DNA of 64,000 nt, taken from Saccharibacillus endophyticus (lineage in GTDB: Bacteria; Bacillota; Bacilli; Paenibacillales; Paenibacillaceae). The translations under genes and the position numbers were made by a program. The notes under the pieces are model-generated. The model was given only the letters and a program-made list of their open reading frames with translations, did not search any database and was not told where the DNA came from. The stretch covers positions 248,001 through 312,000 of the forward strand of contig NZ_JAAZWE010000007.1 of NCBI RefSeq assembly GCF_013185185.1, read 5' to 3'. Shown here piece after piece: positions 25,395 through 32,542 of the stretch (position 1 is its first letter; the number at the start of each line of letters is the position of its first letter).

Positions 25395-25748
25395 ATGGTA
25401 GAAGAACATTCCAATCAAGCGATTTCTCCGAGCCTAATCCGTTTGTCTGAACAGCAGCATAAGTTAAAAAATTCCGCCATCCGGAACTTTTTCGACAAAG
25501 AAGGCCGACTGAAAAGCATCCCGTCCCAATTGAAAAAGAAGTTGATCGTGTTGGAGCACTTAGTCGATCGGTTGGACATGGAACGAGGATACGAAGAAAG
25601 CGAGATCAATGCGTATATCCGCTTGTACCACGAAGATTTTGCCACGATCCGCCGGGAATTCATCGTGCAGGGCTTTATGACCAGAGAAAATGACGTGTAC
25701 AGGCGAAATGCCCGGTCGGCCGTACGCCGCTGGGAGGAGTTGTCTTAG
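25395..25748 (+). CDS. Stand-alone DUF2087-domain protein
   Basis: A 117-residue protein that consists of one DUF2087 domain: FFDKEGRLKSIPSQLKKK, an EESEINAYIRLYHEDFATIRREFI core and an aromatic end. The same domain is the C-terminal half of the ArsR-type protein at 28020-28634, with KSIPxQLKKKLIVLE and YHEDFATxRREFI shared nearly word for word. DUF2087 is often fused to helix-turn-helix regulators, so this free copy may modulate that regulator. AGGAGGTAAAC ribosome site; strong promoter and palindromic operator upstream. It is 20 bp before the MFS gene and in the same operon. Confidence 0.85.
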   Translation: MVEEHSNQAISPSLIRLSEQQHKLKNSAIRNFFDKEGRLKSIPSQLKKKLIVLEHLVDRLDMERGYEESEINAYIRLYHEDFATIRREFIVQGFMTRENDVYRRNARSAVRRWEELS

Positions 25749-25768
25749 CCAGATAGCAGGAGGGAAGC

Positions 25769-27178
25769 ATGAACGAACTGATTGGATTGTTAAAAAAAGA
25801 ACCGGCCTACCGCAAGCTTGCCGCTGCCAACTTCGTCAGCGGCATCGGCGATTGGTTCAGCAGCGTGGCGATTTTGAGCCTGTTGCTTCAATTAACGGGC
25901 TCGGGAATGGCGGTCGGCATCACCTTGGCGGCAAGAACGCTTCCTTTTCTCGTGATGGGCCCGGTCGGAGGAATTCTCGCCGATCAACGCAATAAAAAAG
26001 CGATCCTGATCGTATCGGACTTTTCGCGGATCATGCTGGCTTTGTCCCTGCTATGGGTGGATTCGCCGGATCGGGTGTGGATCGCTTATGTCGCGACGGT
26101 CGGGTTAGTGGTATTCTCGGCGCTGTCTTTGCCCGCGCGGCAGTCGCTTATTCCGAGGATCGTAAGGGGCGAAAATCTTCAGGCCGCCAACGCGTTCGAC
26201 CAGACGTTGGGCGGCATGAACATGACGCTCGGAGCGATGCTTGGCGGCGTGGCGAGCGCGGCGTTCGGACCGCAGTGGTCGTTCCTGCTGAATGCGGCGA
26301 CGTTTTTGGTTTCAGGGTTGTGGGTCTGGCGCATGCCTTATGAATCTCAGCCGGAAGATTCGACGAGCGCCGACAGCGTCGCCACGGCATCCTTGCCGAC
26401 CGCCTTGAACGCGGAGAAGCAGAAGGTTCGGAAAAGGTTATATGGACGGCTTCGCGAAAAGAAGGCTGCCCGACGGAAAGACGCACCTGATCCTTCCGCA
26501 TTCTGGCGAACGTTTCGCCGCTCCGCCTTGATGAAGGTAGTCGCGGTCCAGTCGATTGCTTGGCCGATCGGCGGCGGGGCGATCAATGTGCTGATTAGCG
26601 TTTACGGGTATCAGGTCTTCGGCGCGGGCGATCGCGGGGTCGGCGTTTTGTACGGCTCGCTGGGTATCGGTTTTATTTTGGGCGGGATGTTGGCTCCGTC
26701 GTTCAAACGTTGGCCGGTGCAGGCGGTCATTCTCGGCGCTGCCGTAGAAGGATTGGCGCATATCGGGGTTAGCGGCGCGCCGAATCTGGTCTGGGGCGCA
26801 GCATGTATTCTGCTTGCGACGCTTGGCGGAGGTGTCGGCAACACGGCACTGGCGACGCTCATGATGCGTGCCGTGCCGCAGCAGGTGCACGGACGCGCCT
26901 TTGCGCTGAACGAGACGCTATCCAACGTCTCGATGGGCGTCTCGATGCTGGCGGCGGGTGTTTTGCTCGACTATTTGCCTGCCAGAGTCATCGGGTTGAT
27001 CGCAGGACTTTTGATTGTCGCTTCCTGCATGCCGTCGTTGGTTCTGCTTCCGCTTCGAAAGCAATTGAATGCGCAGGCCTTGGTTTCCGGCGGCAAGAAT
27101 GACGAGGCGCCAGGTCAACCGCAGGGACGCGAATCGGCGGGAACAGGAGTCTCGGGTTGCGCGGGGGGCGACGCTTAG
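25769..27178 (+). CDS. MFS transporter, probable exporter
   Basis: A 469-residue membrane protein with about 12 predicted helices and a long hydrophilic cytoplasmic loop in the middle (about residues 188-250, rich in Lys, Arg and Ser). The loop-2 motif G-x-L-A-D-Q-R-N-K-K (GGILADQRNKKAILI) is the typical MFS motif A, and SLIPRIVRGENLQAANA is typical of the macrolide/enterobactin-exporter-like group. The gene follows the DUF2087 gene in one operon, so substrate-linked regulation by the DUF2087/ArsR proteins is likely. AGGAGGGAAGC ribosome site. The substrate cannot be told from sequence. Confidence 0.88.
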   Translation: MNELIGLLKKEPAYRKLAAANFVSGIGDWFSSVAILSLLLQLTGSGMAVGITLAARTLPFLVMGPVGGILADQRNKKAILIVSDFSRIMLALSLLWVDSPDRVWIAYVATVGLVVFSALSLPARQSLIPRIVRGENLQAANAFDQTLGGMNMTLGAMLGGVASAAFGPQWSFLLNAATFLVSGLWVWRMPYESQPEDSTSADSVATASLPTALNAEKQKVRKRLYGRLREKKAARRKDAPDPSAFWRTFRRSALMKVVAVQSIAWPIGGGAINVLISVYGYQVFGAGDRGVGVLYGSLGIGFILGGMLAPSFKRWPVQAVILGAAVEGLAHIGVSGAPNLVWGAACILLATLGGGVGNTALATLMMRAVPQQVHGRAFALNETLSNVSMGVSMLAAGVLLDYLPARVIGLIAGLLIVASCMPSLVLLPLRKQLNAQALVSGGKNDEAPGQPQGRESAGTGVSGCAGGDA

Positions 27179-27207
27179 ATTCGCGCGAGGCGTGACGAAT
27201 TCGCCAG

Positions 27208-27295
27208 AAATGTTGCAAGGCTCCATCATTTTGACTGCCGAACGTTGAATAGGGCTTGATCAAGCTGCAAATGATGGAGAACTGCAACATTTTTC
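27208..27295 (+). terminator. Long hairpin between the MFS and phosphatase genes
   Basis: A 24-base arm starting AAATGTTGCA and a partner ending TGCAACATTT, with CTCCATCATTT/AAATGATGGAG in the inner part, around a 35-base loop, followed by T4. Two mismatched positions occur in the middle. It is longer than ordinary terminators here and may be an attenuator or a palindromic insertion. Confidence 0.5.
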
Positions 27296-27343
27296 GATTG
27301 TAGATCTCACACGCGTCTGGGATCGCGGAGAGGAGAAAAAAAG

Positions 27344-27982
27344 ATGAGCGTTACGTTTTGGCTCGTTCGTCACGGATTGAAAGAATCGGCCTGCGGCGAC
27401 GTGCCGCTGACTTCGGCAGGGGTACGGCAAGCGCAAGCCACCGCCGCTTTTTTAAAATCGAGACCATTATCGGCCATTGTCGCAAGCCCGTTGAGACGAG
27501 CCCGGGAAACCGCCGAATTGTCGTCTCGCGAGATCGGACTTCGGCCTTTCGAAGACAAGCGGCTGCGCGAACGGATGAATTGGGGCGATGTGCCGGGTCA
27601 GACTTTCGAAGAATTCGCTGCCGTGTGGGAACGCTGCACCCGCGAGCCGGACCGCGCACCGCCATGCGGCGGCGATTCGGCCAGGCAGGCCGCAAATCGA
27701 ATGCGCGATGCGCTGCAAGATTGGGCACAGCGCCAGGCTCCGGGCAGCGAGATCGCATTTTTTACGCACGGCGGATTGATCACTGATTTCCTGGCTTTGA
27801 TGCTGGATGTTGAGCAATTGAATGCGGTAAATCCCGATTTCATCGCTGTCCAAAGTCTGTTGATTCCCGAATGCTCGGTCACGGAATTGATCGTCGAAAA
27901 AGGAAAATACCGCTTGGGAAGTTTTGCTGACACGCGCCATCTGACCAACTTGCTTCCTTCGCCGGATTCATGCTCTAATTGA
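27344..27982 (+). CDS. Histidine phosphatase superfamily protein
   Basis: A 212-residue protein with the family core: R8-H9-G10 (phospho-histidine loop), a second catalytic Arg in SPLRRARETAEL and the late His in FFTHGGLI. The usual Glu in the GxRxxE region appears as ERMNWGDVPG. Such enzymes are phosphoglycerate-mutase-like phosphatases acting on small molecules. It stands between the MFS exporter and the ArsR-DUF2087 regulator, 38 bp before the latter, suggesting a link to metabolism of the exported compound. Strong GAGAGGAG site before ATG. Confidence 0.85.
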   Translation: MSVTFWLVRHGLKESACGDVPLTSAGVRQAQATAAFLKSRPLSAIVASPLRRARETAELSSREIGLRPFEDKRLRERMNWGDVPGQTFEEFAAVWERCTREPDRAPPCGGDSARQAANRMRDALQDWAQRQAPGSEIAFFTHGGLITDFLALMLDVEQLNAVNPDFIAVQSLLIPECSVTELIVEKGKYRLGSFADTRHLTNLLPSPDSCSN

Positions 27983-28019
27983 AGAGTAACCAAATCCATC
28001 CGAGAGGAGTTCGGTTGGC

Positions 28020-28634
28020 ATGCAATTGGAGAAATTGGTCGCGTATCACAAGGCGCTGGCCGACCCCACGCGTATCCGAATGTTGATCCTGCTTCGCGAA
28101 GGCGAATTGAACGGGCAGGCGTTGGCTCAACGATTAAGCGTCACGCCCGCTACCATTACGCATCACGCAACCAAGCTTCGGGCAGCGAGCCTGATCCGGG
28201 AGCGGCGGGATAAAAATACGATTTATTTTTCGCTGGACGATTATTTTATTCGCACCAGCGGTTCGGCCACGGCGGATCTGATCTATCGTCACGGTGCGGA
28301 AGGAGTTTCGGCCGAAGCCGATCCCGCGATCACCGAGCAGCAGGAGAAGACCCGTGCCTCCGTGCTGAAAAGCTTCGTCGCGTCGGACGGGCGTCTGAAA
28401 AGCATCCCGGCGCAGCTCAAGAAAAAGCTGATCGTGCTCGAAGACATGGTCAAGCGGCTTGAGCCGGGGCGCAAGTACGAGGAAAAAGAGATTAACGAGT
28501 TCATCAAGACCTTCCATGAAGACTTTGCCACGTTAAGGCGGGAGTTCATCATGCACCAGTACATGTTCCGCGAGGACGGGATTTACGAACTGAACCCGCC
28601 GGAGCTGTGGGAGCGCTGGGAGACGTTGAAATAA
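28020..28634 (+). CDS. ArsR-type regulator fused to DUF2087
   Basis: A 204-residue protein. The N-terminal 75 residues are a winged helix of the ArsR group (KALADPTRIRMLILL, then LAQRLSVTPATITHHATKLRAASLI). After a linker, residues about 115-204 are a DUF2087 domain nearly identical in core motifs to the free protein at 25395. The fusion is the common form of DUF2087 in Firmicutes. No Cys-rich metal site is visible, so it is not a typical arsenic sensor. The palindrome at 25315-25346 in front of the gene cluster is a plausible operator. A strong terminator follows. Confidence 0.88.
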   Translation: MQLEKLVAYHKALADPTRIRMLILLREGELNGQALAQRLSVTPATITHHATKLRAASLIRERRDKNTIYFSLDDYFIRTSGSATADLIYRHGAEGVSAEADPAITEQQEKTRASVLKSFVASDGRLKSIPAQLKKKLIVLEDMVKRLEPGRKYEEKEINEFIKTFHEDFATLRREFIMHQYMFREDGIYELNPPELWERWETLK

Positions 28635-28635
28635 G

Positions 28636-28670
28636 AAGCTGCCGGGCTTATGCTGCCCGGCAGCTTTTTC
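28636..28670 (+). terminator. Terminator after the ArsR-DUF2087 gene
   Basis: AAGCTGCCGGG and CCCGGCAGCTT with loop CTTATGCTG, followed by T-run. Confidence 0.92.
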
Positions 28671-28683
28671 ATTTAAGCTTTAT

Positions 28684-29094
28684 TTAACGCTTATCCTTCG
28701 GAACCGAGGTTGCCCACCAGATCCACCAGATGAACAACGGCTGCACGAGCAGGCGGAGCCACAGATAAATCGGCGGCGTATAGTGCTGGCCCGGCATAGG
28801 AATATTCATGATCGCGGAGTAGATGTTGGCCGGGAAGATCGCGATCAGGAAGATCGAGATAATAATGCCCATCTTTTTGCGGATCGGCGGCACGAACAGC
28901 AGGATTGCCAAGATCCATTCGGCTACGCCGGAGATCCAGATGATCCATTTTCGCAGCGGAACGAAGTCGGGCAGCATGGCGGCGAATCCGATCGTTTCCC
29001 GGAAGTGATAAATGCCTGCCGCCACGAACAATAGCGCGAACAGGATGCGTCCGATCGTGCGCGGGACGGTCGTCGGGGGATTGCGGTCGTTCAT
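28684..29094 (-). CDS. DoxX-like membrane protein
   Basis: A 136-residue protein with four predicted membrane helices (about 11-29, 45-64, 71-90 and 105-125). The first helix carries the LFVAAGIYHF motif, and WIIWISGVAEWILAILLF is typical of DoxX-family proteins. The start at 29094 is supported by a GAGGAGCTGATCACG site, and the frame's earlier codons lack one. The family includes subunits of small membrane oxidoreductases; here it stands alone. A mini-version of the repeat found upstream of dgk and dck lies in its leader (29127-29150). Confidence 0.82.
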   Translation of the reverse strand: MNDRNPPTTVPRTIGRILFALLFVAAGIYHFRETIGFAAMLPDFVPLRKWIIWISGVAEWILAILLFVPPIRKKMGIIISIFLIAIFPANIYSAIMNIPMPGQHYTPPIYLWLRLLVQPLFIWWIWWATSVPKDKR

Positions 29095-29126
29095 CGTGAT
29101 CAGCTCCTCGTAGATGGGGTTGCCGG

Positions 29127-29150
29127 GTACCCTTAGCGTTGACAAGGTAC
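29127..29150. repeat. Mini inverted repeat of the dgk/dck-element family
   Basis: A 24-bp unit with GTACC at the left, GGTAC at the right and TTAGCGTTGACAAGGTAC as its right part. The last 18 bases recur as the reverse complement at 57431, the left end of the element upstream of dgk. It lies in the leader of the DoxX-like gene. Confidence 0.55.
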
Positions 29151-29236
29151 GGGTTGCGGCTTCGATTGATGGAATGGAAAATGCTGCAAGCTATTTTTTA
29201 TTACCCTTGTATGGACGGCCATACGCCAAGCCTCGC

Positions 29237-29296
29237 AAAAAAGCGTAACGGTTTCGAACGGCCGATGCCGCCGGAAACGTTACGCTTTTCTTTTCA
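29237..29296 (-). terminator. Terminator after the first GH5 gene
   Basis: AAAGCGTAACG and CGTTACGCTTTT close a long stem with an inner GGC/GCC part; T-rich exit on the minus strand. Confidence 0.85.
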
Positions 29297-29313
29297 TGAT
29301 CGAATTGCCGAGC

Positions 29314-31008
29314 TTAAGAAGCCGTACCTGTTACGTTCGATCCGTTTTTGTTGATCGTGTACGTCACTTTTTCGCCGCTCCAGAAGTGGAAGGTCAATTT
29401 GACCGTGCCGTTATTCGTTTCGTTGAAGAAAGCCGGTTGCAGCTTGATCGCATTGCCGGTTGGGCTAAAAGCCGTTTCGAATTCTTTGAACGAAGTCCAG
29501 TTCTGCGGGCCGGCGCTGCCGCCGCTTGCGTACACGGCTTCCATCGTCGCCAGCTGATCGCCGTTGAATGCCGTCGGAATCGAGAACGAGGAAGTCGTGC
29601 CGCTCGCGTTCGACAGTTTCGGCGTTTGGTACAGCACGACATTGAACTTCCAATCCGCGCCGCCGTTGAATTTGGCCGTGATCACGGCGCTTTTGCCCAG
29701 GTTGCCGGAAGAGGTGAGTTGGCTCAGACGGGAAGCTTTGAACGTCAGATTGCTTCCGCTCAGCGTGTAGTCCGTGCCGGATTGCAGCGTCGTGCCGTTG
29801 ACCGTCAGCGAAGACAGGGTGCGTCCGTTCAGGTTGAGCGTTACATTCTTGTCCTGTGCGGAAGCGCCTTTTTTAACGTAGATCAGATCGCTGGAAGCCG
29901 TTGCGGAGCGTCCGCTCCAGCTTGCCTTGATCATATTGAACAGATCGGCATCGGACCAGGCGTACTGGGTACGGCTGAAATGCTGACCATTGTCCCAAAG
30001 CATGGTCGCGATTTGTTTCTGCTTCAGGTATTGTCCGAAGAATTCGAAGAATTTGAGTTTCTCGCCTTGTTCGATGACTCCGGTGTTTTTGTCGAAGCCT
30101 AGCAGGCCGTATTCGCCGACAATGACCGGAATTCCTTTGGCCACGAAAGTGTTGTAGACGTTGTCGAAGGTTGTGGTGATGTCGTTTTGCACTTCTTGAT
30201 TGAAGGTCGTATAACCGGCGATGTTCACGCTGAACGGCCAGAAGCCGTAGTAGTGGACGGTCGCGATAATATTTTTGTCGTTCCATTTGGAAATCGCGTT
30301 GTATGTCGCCGTCATGCGCTCCTGCGAAGGAGAAGCTTCCAGCGTCGAGATGACCAGCGGACGGGTCGTATTGCCGCCGCCGGAAGAACGTACGATATTA
30401 TGGAACGAATTGTTCAGCTCGTTGAGCAGCGCTTGCTGCTTGCCTTCGTCCGTCGTGCCGCCGTCCGTGAAGCGAGGCTCGTTCACGCTTTCGAACATCA
30501 GCTTGTCGGGGCTGTTTTTGAAGGCGCTTGCAATTTGCGTCCAAGCCGCGTTATAACGGGCCAGCGTCTGATCGCGATTGTTTTCCATTTTGCTCAGCCA
30601 GACCCAGGAGTCGTGGTGTACGTTGATCATGACGTAGAGATTGGCGTCAAGCGCCCATTGCGTGACTTCTTTGACCCGGTTCATATAAGCCGAGTCGATG
30701 GCATAATTCGGCGCGCTGCCGATATGAGCATCCCAGGTTACCGGAATCCGGATACTTTTATAGCCTTGCGCCGCGATCTTCTGAATCAGTTCCTTCGTCA
30801 CGCGAGGATTGCCCCAAGCCGTTTCGTCGGCGCCTACCGCATCGAGCGAATTACCGAGGTTCCAACCGGGCTGCATGGCTTCGACGTAAGATTGCATCGC
30901 GCTTTGCGGAGCTGCGGCCGATGCCGCGGAAGAGACCGGAAGCAGCGACAAGAGCAGGACCGCGGCCAGAGCCAGTGCAGCGATCGGTTTAACGGATCTT
31001 TTTTTCAT
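29314..31008 (-). CDS. Secreted GH5 endoglucanase/xyloglucanase with X2 and CBM46-like modules (copy 1)
   Basis: A 564-residue secreted enzyme: signal peptide (1-32), GH5 (beta/alpha)8 barrel (about 38-365), CBM_X2/Ig-like module (about 373-460) and a C-terminal CBM46-like module (about 461-564). Catalytic residues are E177 (VNEPR, acid/base) and E299 (VGEYG, nucleophile), with HHDSWVW and HYYGFWPF substrate-site motifs. Domain order and total length equal the known GH5_4-Ig-CBM46 enzymes such as Bacillus halodurans Cel5B, which act on beta-glucan and xyloglucan. The start at 31008 has an AAAAGGAG site. A cre-like site lies at 31051-31064. It is a diverged duplicate of the gene at 32543-34261. 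Confidence 0.95.
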   Translation of the reverse strand: MKKRSVKPIAALALAAVLLLSLLPVSSAASAAAPQSAMQSYVEAMQPGWNLGNSLDAVGADETAWGNPRVTKELIQKIAAQGYKSIRIPVTWDAHIGSAPNYAIDSAYMNRVKEVTQWALDANLYVMINVHHDSWVWLSKMENNRDQTLARYNAAWTQIASAFKNSPDKLMFESVNEPRFTDGGTTDEGKQQALLNELNNSFHNIVRSSGGGNTTRPLVISTLEASPSQERMTATYNAISKWNDKNIIATVHYYGFWPFSVNIAGYTTFNQEVQNDITTTFDNVYNTFVAKGIPVIVGEYGLLGFDKNTGVIEQGEKLKFFEFFGQYLKQKQIATMLWDNGQHFSRTQYAWSDADLFNMIKASWSGRSATASSDLIYVKKGASAQDKNVTLNLNGRTLSSLTVNGTTLQSGTDYTLSGSNLTFKASRLSQLTSSGNLGKSAVITAKFNGGADWKFNVVLYQTPKLSNASGTTSSFSIPTAFNGDQLATMEAVYASGGSAGPQNWTSFKEFETAFSPTGNAIKLQPAFFNETNNGTVKLTFHFWSGEKVTYTINKNGSNVTGTAS

Positions 31009-31050
31009 GATCAATCTCCTTTTCGTAAAATGGGTAAACAAAAATGTAAA

Positions 31051-31064
31051 TGTAAGCGTTTGCT
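31051..31064. promoter_or_regulatory. cre-like site upstream of GH5 copy 1
   Basis: TGTAAGCGTTTGCT fits TGWAANCGNTWNCA except the last base and lies 43 bp before the GH5 start, consistent with glucose repression through CcpA. Confidence 0.55.
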
Positions 31065-31182
31065 GATACTAAAATATCATATTAAATAATTTGGAAACAC
31101 CCCGAAAATCAGCTATAAAATCATATGGAAATTAGAGGGGATGAAAATTGGCTTGTGTCGTCTTGGGGCCGGGGAAGAGAAA

Positions 31183-31211
31183 GAAGCTGTTCGTTTAAGG
31201 AACAGCTTCCG
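31183..31211 (-). terminator. Terminator after the M29 aminopeptidase gene
   Basis: GAAGCTGTTC and GAACAGCTTC with a 7-base loop, and a pyrimidine-rich exit TTTCTCTT on the minus strand. Confidence 0.7.
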
Positions 31212-31279
31212 GAGGATTGAGGTTTTACGTATATTGGTGGGCGGGGTTGAGACGGGAAAGGGTGCTGAATCAACGGGAT

Positions 31280-32389
31280 TTAAATCAGGTTTTCCGGGTT
31301 CAGGCCTTTCAGGGAATCAAGGACGAAGAGGCCGTCTTTGCTGATCAAGGTGTCGTCGAAGTAGATTTCGCCGCCGCCGTATTCGGGTTTCATTAGCAAG
31401 ACGATGTCCCAATGGATGTCGGAACGGTTTTGGTTGTCGGCGTTTTCGTAAGCTTGGCCGAGTGCGAAGTGGATGCTGCCGTTGATTTTTTCGTCGAAGC
31501 CGATGTCGTTCATGATACGGTCGATATGCGGATTGACGCCGATCGCGAATTCGCCGATATGTCGCGCGCCTTCGTCGGTATTCAGCAGTTCGTTCAGCTT
31601 GGCATCGTTGTCGCTGCGGCAATCGACGATGCGTCCTTTTTCGAACGTGAAGGCGACGTCGCTGAAGTTCTGGCCGAGGTAGGAGGCACGGGTGTTGAAG
31701 GCGATCGTGCCTTCGACCGAATCGCGGACGGGAGCCGAATAGACTTCGCCGTCGGGCAAGTTTACTTTCCCGTCGCATTTCACGGCCGGTATATTTTGAA
31801 TAGAGAAACTCAGATCCGTGCCCGGCGCGACGATGCGCACGCGGTCGGTATTCGTCATGAGCTCGGTGAGCGGGTCCATGGCTGCGGACATCCGGCCATA
31901 GTCCATGGTGCAGGTGTCATATAGAAACTGAGCGTAACTTTCCGTGCTCATCTCGGCCAATTGCGCGTAAGCCTTGGTTGGATAGTTGAACAAAATCCAT
32001 TTCTTCTTTGTTTGTTCATCCGTAACCGGACGATACCATTTGCGGAACGCGTCTCGTTTGGCTGCCGGGACGTCCGCATATTCGGAAATATTGTCTTCGC
32101 CGAGAATCAGGACGACCGCGTCCATCTGCCGCATCTGCTCCAGCTTCATGGCGGCATCGAGGCGGAACTGCTCTTCCGTGCCATGCAGCATCATGCGCCG
32201 GTTCACGGCATAATCGGTATAGTCGATAAAAGCGTGCCCTCCGGCCGCATGAATTTCGTCGATAAAAGGAGCAAGAACGGCGGAGTCGCGTACGTCGAGC
32301 GCTCGGATAAGCACCTTTTCGCCGGGTTGGACGCTTGCCGAATAATGAACGACGGTGCGTGCAAGTTGTTGTAATCGCGGATCGGTCAT
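31280..32389 (-). CDS. M29-family metalloaminopeptidase (AmpS-type)
   Basis: A 369-residue cytoplasmic enzyme of the thermophilic aminopeptidase family, which trims N-terminal residues from peptides with two metal ions. The five ligands are E215 (PDGEVYSAP), E280 (HIGEFAIG), H307 (GSIHFALG), H326 and D328 (DIHWDIVL). Length is slightly below the usual 405-410, the difference being mainly in the N-terminal domain. It lies between the two GH5 genes with its own terminators on both sides and has no clear functional link with them. Confidence 0.93.
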   Translation of the reverse strand: MTDPRLQQLARTVVHYSASVQPGEKVLIRALDVRDSAVLAPFIDEIHAAGGHAFIDYTDYAVNRRMMLHGTEEQFRLDAAMKLEQMRQMDAVVLILGEDNISEYADVPAAKRDAFRKWYRPVTDEQTKKKWILFNYPTKAYAQLAEMSTESYAQFLYDTCTMDYGRMSAAMDPLTELMTNTDRVRIVAPGTDLSFSIQNIPAVKCDGKVNLPDGEVYSAPVRDSVEGTIAFNTRASYLGQNFSDVAFTFEKGRIVDCRSDNDAKLNELLNTDEGARHIGEFAIGVNPHIDRIMNDIGFDEKINGSIHFALGQAYENADNQNRSDIHWDIVLLMKPEYGGGEIYFDDTLISKDGLFVLDSLKGLNPENLI

Positions 32390-32465
32390 GGTAAAAGTTC
32401 CTCCTGGTCATCTGTTCGTCTCTTCGTATCATCATAAAATAAAAAGACCCTGTTGTCTTCCGGTA

Positions 32466-32511
32466 AAAAGAAAGCCGCCCGAGGAAACCGGAGATCCGGA
32501 ATCGGGCGGCT
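32466..32511 (-). terminator. Terminator after the second GH5 gene
   Basis: GCCGCCCGA and TCGGGCGGC close an imperfect hairpin with an inner CCGGA pairing; T-rich exit on the minus strand. Confidence 0.85.
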
Positions 32512-32542
32512 GAATCATTCGGCGTACATACTGCGCAAAAGC

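Noticed and set aside
31141-31344. 67-codon frame on the plus strand
   Set aside because: Covers the terminator and the end of the M29 gene in antisense. Has an AGAGGGG before it by chance but no recognisable protein features.
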